Assembly (NCBI RefSeq): GCF_003253995.1
Contig: NZ_QKZL01000023.1
Coordinates: 1 to 56,284, forward strand
Source of the DNA: Palleronia aestuarii
Lineage (GTDB): Bacteria; Pseudomonadota; Alphaproteobacteria; Rhodobacterales; Rhodobacteraceae
Reading direction: 5' to 3'
Length of the DNA stretch: 56,284 nucleotides
Positions 24,204 to 33,236 of the stretch are shown piece after piece. Made by a program: the position numbers and the translations under genes. The notes under the pieces are model-generated. The model worked only from the letters and a program-made list of their open reading frames with translations, made no database searches and was not told the origin of the DNA. Numbering within the stretch: position 1 is the stretch's first letter; the number at the start of each line of letters is the position of its first letter.

Positions 24204-24941
24204 ATGGATATCGCAGGAATCGGCATCCTTGCGGCGTTCCTGGCGGGCGCCATCTCCTTTTTGTCCCCCTGCGTCCTGCCGCTGGTGCCGGGCTACGTCT
24301 CCTACATCGCCGGCCAGCCCGGCTTGCGGACGACACGGTCCGTCGGCCTGCGCGCGCGGGCCGGGGCCCTTGGGCTGAGCAGCTGTTTCGTCCTCGGATT
24401 TTCCACGGTCTTCGTCCTGCTCGGCGCCGGGGCGAGCGTGCTCGGGTCGCTTCTGCTGACCTGGCGGACGGAGCTGAACTATCTCGGCGGTGCGATCATC
24501 ATCCTCTTCGGGCTGGTCATGCTGGGCCTGTTGCGCGTTCCGGCGCTGTCACGGGATACCCGGCCCAATCTCGACATCCCGGGAGGCCGTCCGCTGGGGG
24601 CCTATGTGCTCGGCCTCGCCTTCGCGTTCGGCTGGACGCCTTGCATCGGGCCGATCCTCGGCGCGATCCTGACGCTCAGCTCCACCTCGGCCGGCATGTC
24701 CGACGGCATCTGGCTGCTGGCGATCTATTCCGCCGGGCTGGGCGTGCCGTTCCTGCTGGCAGCCTTGTTCACAGACTCCATCGCCGCGCGTATCCGGGGG
24801 ATCGGCAAGGCCGGGCGCTGGCTCTACAAGGGTGCGGGCATCGCCATGGTCTTGATGGGGCTGGCCATCATGACAGGGCAGTTGTCGCGCCTGGCCTACT
24901 GGCTGCTCGGCACCTTCCCGTTTCTCGCCTCGATCGGTTGA
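24204..24941 (+). CDS. ccdA: CcdA cytochrome c biogenesis protein
   Basis: A 245-residue CcdA protein with six transmembrane segments. The redox cysteines are in GAISFLSPCVLPLVPGYVSY and AFGWTPCIGPILGAIL, both at helix starts as in known CcdA. It moves reducing equivalents across the membrane to CcmG- and TlpA-like thioredoxins such as those encoded 2-3 kb upstream. It is closer to classical CcdA than the homologue at 17.0 kb. It is the last gene of the rightward copper block and converges on copA. Confidence 0.9.
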   Translation: MDIAGIGILAAFLAGAISFLSPCVLPLVPGYVSYIAGQPGLRTTRSVGLRARAGALGLSSCFVLGFSTVFVLLGAGASVLGSLLLTWRTELNYLGGAIIILFGLVMLGLLRVPALSRDTRPNLDIPGGRPLGAYVLGLAFAFGWTPCIGPILGAILTLSSTSAGMSDGIWLLAIYSAGLGVPFLLAALFTDSIAARIRGIGKAGRWLYKGAGIAMVLMGLAIMTGQLSRLAYWLLGTFPFLASIG

Positions 24942-24999
24942 GCAGGCTTCGGTCGGCCCTCTTTGGTGCTGCCAATATCGCAATTCAGTTGTCGTCCGA

Positions 25000-27321
25000 C
25001 TAAAGCTTCAGGCTCCGCAATCTGAGCGCGTTGGCGATCACCGAGACCGATGACAGGCTCATCGCGGCCGCCGCAATCATCGGCGACAGTAGAAGACCGA
25101 AGACCGGGTAGAGCACCCCCGCGGCCAGTGGCACCCCGAGGGTGTTGTAGGCGAAGGCCCAGAACAGGTTCTGGCGGATGTTGCGGATCGTCGCTACGGC
25201 GAGCGTGCGCGCCCTGACGATCCCGGTGAGGTCGCCCTGCAACAGCGTGATCCCGGCGCTTTCCACCGCCACGTCGGCGCCGGTGCCCATGGCGAGCCCG
25301 ACATCCGCCGCGGCGAGGGCCGGGGCATCGTTCACCCCGTCTCCCGCCATCGCGACCTTCCGGCCTTCGGCATGCAGCTCGTCCACCAGGGCCTTCTTGT
25401 CCTGAGGCAGGACGCCGGCCCGGACCTCGTCGATGCCGAGCGCACCGGCCACGGCCTGGGCCGTCCGTTCGTTGTCGCCTGTGGCCATGATGATCCGCAG
25501 GCCCGCAGCGTGCAGCGCGCGGATCGCATCGGCCGTCGTCTCCTTGATCGGATCGGCCACGGCGACGATGCCCGCGAGCTTTTCACCGATCGCCACGAAC
25601 ATCGCGGTCTTGCCCTCGGCGCGCAGAACGTCCGCCGCATCCTCCGCCGTGGACGTATCGAGCGACAGGTCCCGCATCATCGCGGAGTTCCCAAGGGAAA
25701 CGGCGCGCCCCGACACGGTGCCCCGGACGCCTTTGCCGGTGACGGCCTCGAAGTTCGTGGCATCGCCGATCCGGATGTCCTTCGCCTTCGCGCCTTCGAC
25801 GATGGCTTCCGCCAGCGGGTGCTCCGACCCCTTCTCCAGAGCGGCCGCGAGAGTCAGGATCGTCTCCTCGCTCTCGTCGGCGAGTGCGGTCACGTCGGTC
25901 AGCCTGGGCTTGCCTTCGGTCAATGTGCCGGTCTTGTCGACGATGAGCGTGTCGACCTTGGCCATGCGCTCGAGCGCTTCCGCGTCCTTGATCAGAACGC
26001 CGGCCTGCGCCCCCCGTCCTGCGGCGGTGGTGATCGAAATCGGCGTCGCGAGGCCCAGAGCGCACGGGCAGGCGATGATCAGGACCGAGACCGCCGAGGC
26101 GATCGCGAATGCCAGGGCGGGCTGCGGCCCGAAGGTCAGCCATGCGACGAAGGCGAGCAGCGCGATCACCACGACGGTCGGCACGAAGTAGGACGCGACC
26201 TTGTCCGCCAGCCCCTGGATCGGCGCGCGCGAGCGCCGCGCGTTCGAGACCATCTCGACGATCTGGCTCAGCATCGTGTCGGCGCCGACGCGCGCGGCCT
26301 CGATCACGAGCGAACCGTTCTTGTTAAGCGTGCCGCCGGTGAGCGGATCGCCGGGCCCTTTCTCGACGGGCAGGGGTTCGCCGGTGATCATGCTCTCGTC
26401 GACCGACGAGGTGCCCTCGATCACCGTCGCATCGACCGGCACCGCATCGCCAGGCCGCACCCGCAGGCGATCGCCTTCGACGATGTTCTCCAGCGGCGCG
26501 TCGTACTCGGTTCCGTCCGGCAGGATCCGTCGCGCCGTCTTCGGCGCGAGATCGAGCAGCGCCCGGATGGCATCCCCGGTTCGCTCCCGCGCGCGCAACT
26601 CTAGCACCTGCCCGACGAAGATCAGCGCGATGATGACGACCGCTGCCTCGTAATACGTCCCGACACCCTCGCCCATCCGGTAGGCCTCCGGGAACACGCC
26701 GGGCAGGAAGGTCGCCACGAGCGAGTAGAGATAGGCCGCGCCAACGCCGATGGCGATCAGCGTCCACATGTTCGGCGACCGGTTCACGATCGACGACCAT
26801 CCGCGCTCGAAGAACGGTCTGGCCGCCCAGAGGACGATCGGCGTCGCCAGCACGAACTCGACATAGGTGGCGATACGGTGGCCGATCCAGTCGCGCACCG
26901 GCAGGCCGACCATCTCGCCCATCGTCAGGATGACGAGCGGCACGGCAGCGGCGGCGCTGATCCACATACGCCGGGTGAAATCCGTCAGTTCTTCGCTTGG
27001 CTCGTCGGACGGCAGCATCGGCTCCAGCGCCATGCCGCAGATCGGACAGGCGCCGGGTTCGTCGCGCACGATCTCGGGGTGCATGGGGCAGGTATACTGC
27101 GTACCGGCCGGGGCCGTCGTGTTGCGGTCCGAGGCTGTGCCTGACGCGTAGTAGACAGGGTCGGCCTCGAACGTGGTCTGGCACTTGGCGGAGCAGAAGT
27201 AGAAGGTTTCATCGCCGTGTTTGGCTTGGCGGGCATCCGGGATCTTGGCGACCTTCATACCACAGACCGGATCGACCGCTTGCGCTGTCCCCTGCGCTGT
27301 CAAATCCGCTGCCTGTTCCAT
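25000..27321 (-). CDS. copA: Cu(I)-exporting P1B-1 ATPase with YHS and HMBD domains
   Basis: A 773-residue copper efflux ATPase. The N-terminus has a YHS domain ([18 protein letters not shown]; residues about 15-60) and a heavy-metal-binding domain ([19 protein letters not shown]; about 72-100) in place of the common HMA domain. The ion motif is ACPCAL (about residue 417), phosphorylation site DKTGTLTEG (about 462), and [10 protein letters not shown] (about 658). NLFWAFAYN in helix 7 and MSLSS in helix 8 are the Cu(I) signature. The ATG at 27321 is used because the longer frame runs through the promoter. A CueR-type operator lies upstream. Confidence 0.93.
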   Translation of the reverse strand: MEQAADLTAQGTAQAVDPVCGMKVAKIPDARQAKHGDETFYFCSAKCQTTFEADPVYYASGTASDRNTTAPAGTQYTCPMHPEIVRDEPGACPICGMALEPMLPSDEPSEELTDFTRRMWISAAAAVPLVILTMGEMVGLPVRDWIGHRIATYVEFVLATPIVLWAARPFFERGWSSIVNRSPNMWTLIAIGVGAAYLYSLVATFLPGVFPEAYRMGEGVGTYYEAAVVIIALIFVGQVLELRARERTGDAIRALLDLAPKTARRILPDGTEYDAPLENIVEGDRLRVRPGDAVPVDATVIEGTSSVDESMITGEPLPVEKGPGDPLTGGTLNKNGSLVIEAARVGADTMLSQIVEMVSNARRSRAPIQGLADKVASYFVPTVVVIALLAFVAWLTFGPQPALAFAIASAVSVLIIACPCALGLATPISITTAAGRGAQAGVLIKDAEALERMAKVDTLIVDKTGTLTEGKPRLTDVTALADESEETILTLAAALEKGSEHPLAEAIVEGAKAKDIRIGDATNFEAVTGKGVRGTVSGRAVSLGNSAMMRDLSLDTSTAEDAADVLRAEGKTAMFVAIGEKLAGIVAVADPIKETTADAIRALHAAGLRIIMATGDNERTAQAVAGALGIDEVRAGVLPQDKKALVDELHAEGRKVAMAGDGVNDAPALAAADVGLAMGTGADVAVESAGITLLQGDLTGIVRARTLAVATIRNIRQNLFWAFAYNTLGVPLAAGVLYPVFGLLLSPMIAAAAMSLSSVSVIANALRLRSLKL

Positions 27322-27355
27322 GTCCGGCCTTTCCCTGCATCGGTCTGATGCGCTG

Positions 27356-27386
27356 AAGGTGGGGCTTCCAGTTAGTGGAAGGTCAA
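27356..27386 (-). promoter_or_regulatory. CueR-type promoter/operator of copA
   Basis: On the minus strand TTGACC (27386-27381) precedes the dyad TTCCACTAACTGGAA (27380-27366) in a long 19-base spacer, with a weak -10 at 27361-27356 (CACCTT). It is 35 bases from the copA start and back to back with the cueR operator. Confidence 0.78.
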
Positions 27387-27420
27387 GCCTCATGTCAGCA
27401 TAGGCGGGCAGATACTGCCC

Positions 27421-27451
27421 TTGACCTTCCAGCTAGTGGAGGCCCCACATT
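27421..27451 (+). promoter_or_regulatory. CueR-type promoter/operator of the regulator gene
   Basis: TTGACC (27421-27426) and the imperfect dyad TTCCAGCTAGTGGAG (27427-27441) repeat the copA operator in the opposite direction. The spacer is 19-21 bases depending on whether CACATT or CATTAT is the -10. The regulator is therefore probably copper-induced itself. Confidence 0.72.
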
Positions 27452-27487
27452 ATCCGAGAGATTGGGACTTGCATGGAGGATGCCGTC

Positions 27488-27880
27488 ATGAATATCGGAG
27501 CTGCCGCCGAGCGAACCTGCCTTCCTCCGAAGACGATCAGGTATTACGAGGATATCGGGCTCGTCGCAGCGCCTCGTGATGCCAATGGCTATCGCGCGTT
27601 CGGCGCAGCGGAACTGCACAAGCTCGCATTTCTCGGTCGTGCACGGACCTTGGGGTTCACGATCGAGGACTGCCGCACCCTTCTCGCGCTCTGGGAGGAC
27701 AAACGTCGGTCCAGCGAAAACGTAAAACGTGTCGCCGAAGTTCACCTAAAGGCGATCGAGCAGAAGATCGCCATGCTTCAAAGTTTGAAACAGACACTCT
27801 CCGATCTTGTCGAGAACTGTGCGGGAGACGAGCGACCGGAATGTCCGATACTGGACGACCTGGCGGGGAAACGCATTTAG
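27488..27880 (+). CDS. cueR: CueR-type copper-sensing MerR regulator
   Basis: A 130-residue MerR-family activator. The N-terminal winged HTH (MNIGAAAERTCLPPKTIRYYEDIGL and YRAFGAAELHKLAFLGRARTLG, read as two parts) is followed by the dimerisation helix and a metal loop with CAGDERPEC, the C-x7-C spacing of the Cu(I) sensor CueR. It should twist the long-spacer promoters at 22.3 and 27.4 kb when copper binds. The ATG at 27488 has GGAGG 8 bases upstream; an ATG at 27473 has no such site. Confidence 0.88.
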   Translation: MNIGAAAERTCLPPKTIRYYEDIGLVAAPRDANGYRAFGAAELHKLAFLGRARTLGFTIEDCRTLLALWEDKRRSSENVKRVAEVHLKAIEQKIAMLQSLKQTLSDLVENCAGDERPECPILDDLAGKRI

Positions 27881-28005
27881 CTGCGCGTTCTTCGGCCGCT
27901 GCCGCGAAGAAGACTTTCGGGATTTCGGCTGGTGTCGGCGTTGTGCAACGTGTTGTTGCATGATGCTCGACGCTCCCCGGTTCTTGGGCAGATCGGCTTA
28001 AACAG

Positions 28006-28620
28006 ATGCGAGTATACGAAAATTACATTCTCCCTCGACTGACGCATCTGGCGATGCGCCAGGATCAGCTTGTTCCCTACCGGCGGCGCGTCGTTTCCGG
28101 TACGAAGGGACGCGTGCTCGAAGTCGGGATCGGCTCGGGCCTGAACCTTGCACTCTACCCCGAGGCCGTGCGTACGGTCATTGGTGTCGATCCCTCGCCC
28201 GAACTCCTTCGTCGGGCCGGACGGCTCGCTCATGAATCCATGCCGGCGATCGAAATGATCGAGGGCGTGGCCGAGGCTTTGCCGATGGAGGATCGCAGCG
28301 TCGACTGCGTCGTCGCCAGCTGGACGCTTTGCAGCATGTCGGACCCGCGCGCGGCGCTCTCCGAGATCAGGCGCGTTCTCAAACCGGACGGTGTTTTCCA
28401 CTTCGTCGAACATGGCTTGGCGCCGGATCCGCGCGTCCGACGATGGCAGCGCCGGCTGACCCCCGTCTGGAGGAGATGCGCGGGGAACTGCCATCTGGAC
28501 CGCTCGACGGGCATTCTCGTTGAGAAGAGTGGGTTCCGGATCGATCGACTTGAGACGGGCTATGCGGCCGGTCCGAAGCCTTTCGTCTTCATGTACGAAG
28601 GGCTTGCCCGTGTCGGATAG
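28006..28620 (+). CDS. Class I SAM-dependent methyltransferase
   Basis: A 204-residue methyltransferase of the UbiE/type-11 kind. The SAM-binding motif is VLEVGIGSGLNLALY, with IGVDPSPELLRRA, then DRSVDCVVASWTLCSMSDP and the post-motif LKPDGVFHFVEHGLAPD. A Cys-containing region (WRRCAGNCHLDRSTG) near residue 160 is shared by many members in metal islands. The substrate is unknown. It lies between cueR and the zinc-type ATPase, whose promoter begins about 50 bases after the stop. Confidence 0.8.
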   Translation: MRVYENYILPRLTHLAMRQDQLVPYRRRVVSGTKGRVLEVGIGSGLNLALYPEAVRTVIGVDPSPELLRRAGRLAHESMPAIEMIEGVAEALPMEDRSVDCVVASWTLCSMSDPRAALSEIRRVLKPDGVFHFVEHGLAPDPRVRRWQRRLTPVWRRCAGNCHLDRSTGILVEKSGFRIDRLETGYAAGPKPFVFMYEGLARVG

Positions 28621-28673
28621 CCGCCGACTAGGGCGCTGCCCGTCGAATATCGCGCAGGGCGCGCCGATTTCCC

Positions 28674-28704
28674 TTGAAGCTCCAGTGGCTGTAGGGGCTA
28701 TCTG
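28674..28704 (+). promoter_or_regulatory. MerR-type promoter/operator (TTGAAG class) of the zinc-type ATPase
   Basis: TTGAAG (28674-28679), a 19-base spacer containing CTCCAGTGGCTGTAGGGG, and -10 TATCTG (28699-28704). The spacer core CTCCAGTGGCT is shared with the operator at 40.05 kb, so both are probably bound by the same ZntR/CadR-like protein and not by CueR. Confidence 0.72.
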
Positions 28705-28735
28705 GGACGGGCATTGGACAATCCGAGGCCCGATC

Positions 28736-31099
28736 ATGCCATCTGACACCCTCCGCAACCTGGACCGGGACGATACGCTTCAACCCGAGGCACAGCGACG
28801 AGAAGGTGCCTGCTGCGGCTCGGCGGCGGCTTGCGGTGACGCTGCGCCGCCCGCGGCCGGTCCGGTCAATGGACGGAGCTTCCAGGTCAGTGGGCTCGAT
28901 TGCGCTGAGGAAGTGTCGATCCTGAACAAGGTCGTCGGCCCGGCGGTCGGCGGGGCAGAGCACCTGGCCTTCGACGTCATCAACGGACGCATGACCGTTC
29001 TCGATGGCGCGGAGAGCGTCTCGGACGACAGGATCGTCAAGCTGGTCTCCGATACCGGGATGAATGCCCGTCCGTGGGACGCGGACAACGCGGCTGCGGA
29101 TCAGGCAGCCCATCTCGCCCGGCAAAGGTGGTTCACGGGTGCAAGCGGCGGGTTCTGGCTTGCGGGGTTCCTCTGGCACATCGTCGAGATAGGCACGGGC
29201 GGCGCACTCAATCTCTTCGCGGGGCATGGCGAGGCGCCGATGCCCGTGGCCGAGATCGGTCTCTTCGCACTCGCGATCCTGTTCGGTGTCTGGCTGGTCG
29301 CGCCGAAGGCCTGGTCCTCGGCGCGCCGGCTGTCGCCCGACATGAACCTGCTGATGGTGGTCGCCGTGGCGGGGGCTATCGGGCTCGGCGAGTTCTTCGA
29401 GGCCGCGACCGTTGCCTTCTTCTTCTCGCTCTCGCTCTACCTCGAGAGTTGGAGTGTCGGGCGCGCGCGCAACGCCGTCTCGGCGCTTCTGGATCTCGCG
29501 CCGCCCACGGCACGGCTGATCCGGCCCGATGGCAGCGAGGCGACCGTACCGGCGGAAAGGGTCGCCATCGGTGACCGCTTCGTGGTGCGCGGCGGGGATC
29601 GCATTCCGCTCGACGGCGAGGTGGCGGACGGGGCCGGCGCCGTCGATCAGGCGCCGATCACCGGCGAGAGCGCGCTGGTTCCCAAGGAGGCCGGCGACGA
29701 GGTCTATGCCGGGACGATCAACGGCGAGGGCACGCTGACGGTACGCGCCACCAGGACGGCCGCGGACACAGTGCTTGCCAAGATCATCCGTATGGTCGGC
29801 GATGCGCATTCCCGCCGCGCCGAGGTCGAGCAGTGGGTGGCGAAGTTCGCTCGCATCTACACCCCCGCCGTCATGGTCCTGGCCGTCGCCATAGCCTTGG
29901 TGCCGCCCCTCGTCACCGGTGCGTGGGGGTTCTGGTTCTACAACGCGCTCGTGCTGCTCGTGATCGCCTGTCCCTGCGCGCTGGTGATCTCGACGCCGGT
30001 GTCCATCGTGGCGGCACTCGCCTCGTCCGCGCGCGCGGGCGTGCTCATCAAGGGCGGTGCCTATGTCGAAGCCCCGGGCCGGACCACGGCGCTGGCGATG
30101 GACAAGACCGGCACCATCACGATGGGCGAACCGGAGGTGGCCGCGGTCCATCCGCTTGGCGAAGCGTCGGAGGCAGAGTTGATTGCGCTGGCCGCATCGC
30201 TGGAGGCGCGGTCGTCGCATCCGCTGGCCCGCGCCATTCTGGCGAAAGCCGAGCTGGACGGCGTGCGCGTCGCCGCGGCGGAGGAGACGCGGACGGTGCC
30301 GGGCCGCGGGCTCGAGGGACGCTCCGGCGAATTCACCATCTGGCTCGGCTCCGACCGGTTCGCCGGGGAGAAGGGGTTCGGCGCCGCCATTCCTTCTGAC
30401 CTGCGCGACCGGATCGAAGGCGCGGGCAGCACGCTGGTCGCCGTCGGCGACGAGACGGGCGTGCGGGGGGTGCTCGAACTGCGCGACCGCATCCGGCCGG
30501 ATGCCCGGTCCATCGTCGCCCAACTCCATGCGCAGGGCGTCAGGACCATCGTCATGCTGACCGGCGACAACGAACGCACGGCACGGGCAGTGGCGGCCGA
30601 GGTCGGGATCGACGAGGTTCGGGCCGAGCTTCTGCCGGAAGACAAGGTGGCCGCCATCGAGGAGTTGGTGGCGAGGCACGACGTGGTCGCGATGATCGGC
30701 GACGGGGTGAACGACGCGCCGGCCATGGCGCGCGCGCATTACGGTATCGCCATGGGCGCGGTCGGCTCGGACGCGGCGATCGAGACGGCGGATATCGCGC
30801 TGATGACCGACGACATCGGCAAGGTGCCCTGGCTCATCGGTCATTCGCGCCGGACCATGACCGTCATCCACCAGAACATCGGCATTTCGCTGGTGACGAA
30901 GGCGGTCTTCGTCGGGCTGACCGCCTTTGGCCTGGCCTCGATGTGGGGCGCCATCGCGGCCGATGTCGGGGTGTCGCTGGTCGTCGTCGCCAATGCACTG
31001 AGGCTCCTGAACGGCGCCGATCGCGCGCCCCGACCGCCCAAGCGCGGCGGGCGGGTGGGCGAGCGCATGGCGGAAGGGGCATTGGCGCACGGCCATTGA
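28736..31099 (+). CDS. zntA: Zn/Cd/Pb-exporting P1B-2 ATPase
   Basis: A 787-residue heavy-metal ATPase. The N-terminus has a Cys cluster (EGACCGSAAACGD) and a degenerate metal-binding ferredoxin-like domain with GLDCAEEVSIL. Core motifs: [33 protein letters not shown]. The membrane signature is that of Zn(II)/Cd(II)/Pb(II) pumps: a Lys in helix 7 (ISLVTKAVFVG) and Asp-x-Gly in helix 8 (AADVGVSLVVVANALRLL). The ATG at 28736 follows GAGG by 8 bases; the longer open frame overlaps the methyltransferase and the promoter. Cd or Pb specificity is not decidable by eye. Confidence 0.9.
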   Translation: MPSDTLRNLDRDDTLQPEAQRREGACCGSAAACGDAAPPAAGPVNGRSFQVSGLDCAEEVSILNKVVGPAVGGAEHLAFDVINGRMTVLDGAESVSDDRIVKLVSDTGMNARPWDADNAAADQAAHLARQRWFTGASGGFWLAGFLWHIVEIGTGGALNLFAGHGEAPMPVAEIGLFALAILFGVWLVAPKAWSSARRLSPDMNLLMVVAVAGAIGLGEFFEAATVAFFFSLSLYLESWSVGRARNAVSALLDLAPPTARLIRPDGSEATVPAERVAIGDRFVVRGGDRIPLDGEVADGAGAVDQAPITGESALVPKEAGDEVYAGTINGEGTLTVRATRTAADTVLAKIIRMVGDAHSRRAEVEQWVAKFARIYTPAVMVLAVAIALVPPLVTGAWGFWFYNALVLLVIACPCALVISTPVSIVAALASSARAGVLIKGGAYVEAPGRTTALAMDKTGTITMGEPEVAAVHPLGEASEAELIALAASLEARSSHPLARAILAKAELDGVRVAAAEETRTVPGRGLEGRSGEFTIWLGSDRFAGEKGFGAAIPSDLRDRIEGAGSTLVAVGDETGVRGVLELRDRIRPDARSIVAQLHAQGVRTIVMLTGDNERTARAVAAEVGIDEVRAELLPEDKVAAIEELVARHDVVAMIGDGVNDAPAMARAHYGIAMGAVGSDAAIETADIALMTDDIGKVPWLIGHSRRTMTVIHQNIGISLVTKAVFVGLTAFGLASMWGAIAADVGVSLVVVANALRLLNGADRAPRPPKRGGRVGERMAEGALAHGH

Positions 31100-31161
31100 G
31101 CGGACTGTCCGGCGCATCTTGCCCAGCCTTCGTGCCCTCCAGTCTCCACCGCGGCTCGGTG

Positions 31162-32733
31162 TCAGCTGTGTCTTCGGTGGCGGCGATCGGGATGCGGGTT
31201 CAAGCGGTTCAGCCCGAGACCAAGCACCCAGGCGGCCAAGATCAATGGCAGCAGCATGACATCTCCGAACCTCGCGTAGAGCGTCGGGGACAACGCGGGT
31301 GGTAGTTCGGCATCGAAGGCGCCTGTCTGTTCCAGGCCAAGCCGATGCAGCACGCGGCCCCTGGCGTCGATCACCGCGGAGATGCCCGTGTTCGCGGCGC
31401 GGACGACCGGCAAGCCTTCTTCGACGGCGCGCATACGGGCCGAAGCCAGATGCTGCTCGGGCCCGATGGAGGTGCCGAACCAAGCATCGTTGGTAGCGTT
31501 GAAGATCCAGCCGGGACGGAACCTGTCGTCGACGGCATGGCCCGGGAAGATGATCTCGTAGCAGATCGTTGCCGCAACCAGCGGCAGCCCGGCGATGGCG
31601 AGCGTTCGTGGTCCGGGCCCCGAGGTGAAATCGCCGAGACCCACGGTCAGGCGGTCCAGTGGCAACCAGCCCCGCAGCGGAACGTATTCGCCGAAAGGCA
31701 CGAGGTGGTGCTTGGCGTAGCCGGTCAGGGCCTCGCCTGTTCGTCCATAGGCCTGGATCGTGTTGAAATAGAGCGCTTCCGTCCCGTCCATGACCCGATC
31801 GGGCACGCCGGTCAGAAGGACGCTCCCTTCGGGCAGAACCACCGAGATCCGCCGTCGTGCTGACGCGTCCTCGTCCAGAAATCCGGGAAAGGCGGTTTCG
31901 GGCCAGAGCACGGCATCGACAGGTCCGCCCTGTGCGGAAAGGGCGAGGTAGCGCGACAGGGTGGCTTCGGCGTTGCCGGGCGCCCACTTCTCTTGCTGGG
32001 GCACATTGCCCTGGACGACGCGCAGCGAAATTCCCGGCGGCGCCGGCAGGGGCAGCGCCAGGCGAGCGAGTCCGGCGCCCCACGCGCCAGCTACTACAAT
32101 CCCGGCGAAAAGGAGCGATGCGCGGCGGAAGGTGCCGCGGGCGACGATTGCCTGGGCCAGGACGGCACTCGCAAGGAACACGAGGAAACCGAGACCGTAG
32201 CTGCCGACCCAGGCGGCAGGCTGGCGCAGGGGGGCATAGTCCGTCAGCGCATAGGCCGACAGGTTCCACGGAAACCCGGTCAGCGCGTGTCCGCGCAGCC
32301 ATTCCGCTCCGGTCCAGCATGTCGCGAACAGGACTGCTGCCGCCGCTCCTTGAATACGGGTTCGGCGGCAGAGGATGCCGAAAACCGCCATCGCCAATGC
32401 CGGAAAGATGGCGAGAAGGGCGCTGAGCCCCGCAATGGCCGGGATCGCCAGCGCGCCGAACCGCTCGGCGTCCACCTGGAAGCTTTCGCCGATCCATGAT
32501 AGCCCGAACCCGAAATAGCCCAGACCGAAAACCCATCCGATCGCGCAGGCTGCCGAGGGAGCGCGGCCCCGCACCAGAAGGAACAACGCGCCGTAGGCGA
32601 CGGGAACGAGAGCGAGGATCGAATAGGGTGGTAGCGCCAGGACGGCCGCCGCGCCTGCCGCGAACGCCGCGAACGCCGCGGCGCCATATGGAAGAAGCGC
32701 CTGCCGAAGGGCGCGTTTTGAACCGACTTGCAT
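31162..32733 (-). CDS. lnt: Apolipoprotein N-acyltransferase
   Basis: A 523-residue inner-membrane enzyme that adds the third acyl chain to lipoproteins. The N-terminal half has about six to seven membrane segments; the periplasmic nitrilase-like domain carries the catalytic Glu (LWPETAFPGF), Lys (YAKHHLVPFGEYVPLR) and Cys (ATICYEIIFPG). It is complete and of normal length. Chromosomes carry an essential lnt, so this is an extra copy. It is 11 bases downstream of lspA in the same direction. The start at 32733 begins the typical N-terminus; the frame is open further upstream only as a shadow of lspA. Confidence 0.88.
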   Translation of the reverse strand: MQVGSKRALRQALLPYGAAAFAAFAAGAAAVLALPPYSILALVPVAYGALFLLVRGRAPSAACAIGWVFGLGYFGFGLSWIGESFQVDAERFGALAIPAIAGLSALLAIFPALAMAVFGILCRRTRIQGAAAAVLFATCWTGAEWLRGHALTGFPWNLSAYALTDYAPLRQPAAWVGSYGLGFLVFLASAVLAQAIVARGTFRRASLLFAGIVVAGAWGAGLARLALPLPAPPGISLRVVQGNVPQQEKWAPGNAEATLSRYLALSAQGGPVDAVLWPETAFPGFLDEDASARRRISVVLPEGSVLLTGVPDRVMDGTEALYFNTIQAYGRTGEALTGYAKHHLVPFGEYVPLRGWLPLDRLTVGLGDFTSGPGPRTLAIAGLPLVAATICYEIIFPGHAVDDRFRPGWIFNATNDAWFGTSIGPEQHLASARMRAVEEGLPVVRAANTGISAVIDARGRVLHRLGLEQTGAFDAELPPALSPTLYARFGDVMLLPLILAAWVLGLGLNRLNPHPDRRHRRHS

Positions 32734-32744
32734 AAGGCGTCTGA

Positions 32745-33236
32745 TCAGATGGCGTCCGTCCGCCGCTGGACGTGGCGCCGCGGCCAGAGCAGGAGCACGA
32801 CCACGCCGCAGAAGATCGCGCTGTCGGCGAGGTTGAAGGCGGGCCAATGGGCCTCACCGATGTAGAAATCGAGAAAGTCTGTCACGCCGCCCAGCCGCAG
32901 CCTGTCGGCGACGTTGCCAAGCGCGCCGCCCAGGATGAGCCCATAGCCTGCGGCATCGCCCGACCGTTCGGCCCGAAAGGTGAGGACCGCAAGCCACACG
33001 ATAATGATCAAGGCGAGCGCCACAAGGGCGAGCGGGGGCACGTTGTCCAGCATGCCGAAGCTCACCCCGGTATTGCGGTGCAGGACGAGATTAAAGCCGG
33101 GAGCCACAGGAAGGCCGGCGGCGAGGATTTCAGTGTTGGCGATGGCCATCGCTTTCGTCGCCTGATCGAGCACGAAGGCCGTGACGGCAGCCGAAGCCCC
33201 GAGTGCCGATGGCCGGATAGGCGAGGTCATCCCCAT
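32745..33236 (-). CDS. lspA: Lipoprotein signal peptidase II
   Basis: A 163-residue membrane aspartic peptidase that removes lipoprotein signal peptides. Motifs are FNLVLHRNTGVSFGML, GGALGNVADRLRLGGVTDFLD and FNLADSAIF, giving both catalytic Asp residues. Four membrane segments are visible. The start overlaps the ZIP stop in TGATG. LspA copies beside Cd/Pb/Zn ATPases are known from pbr-type resistance clusters, so a role in metal resistance is plausible. The region upstream is open but encodes the ZIP protein in another frame. Confidence 0.9.
   Translation of the reverse strand: MGMTSPIRPSALGASAAVTAFVLDQATKAMAIANTEILAAGLPVAPGFNLVLHRNTGVSFGMLDNVPPLALVALALIIIVWLAVLTFRAERSGDAAGYGLILGGALGNVADRLRLGGVTDFLDFYIGEAHWPAFNLADSAIFCGVVVLLLWPRRHVQRRTDAI

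Noticed and set aside
28628-32857. A 1409-codon open frame on the minus strand
   Set aside because: It is antisense to the zinc-type ATPase and out of frame with lnt; its translation is Arg/Pro/His-rich without motifs, a shadow of GC-rich coding DNA.
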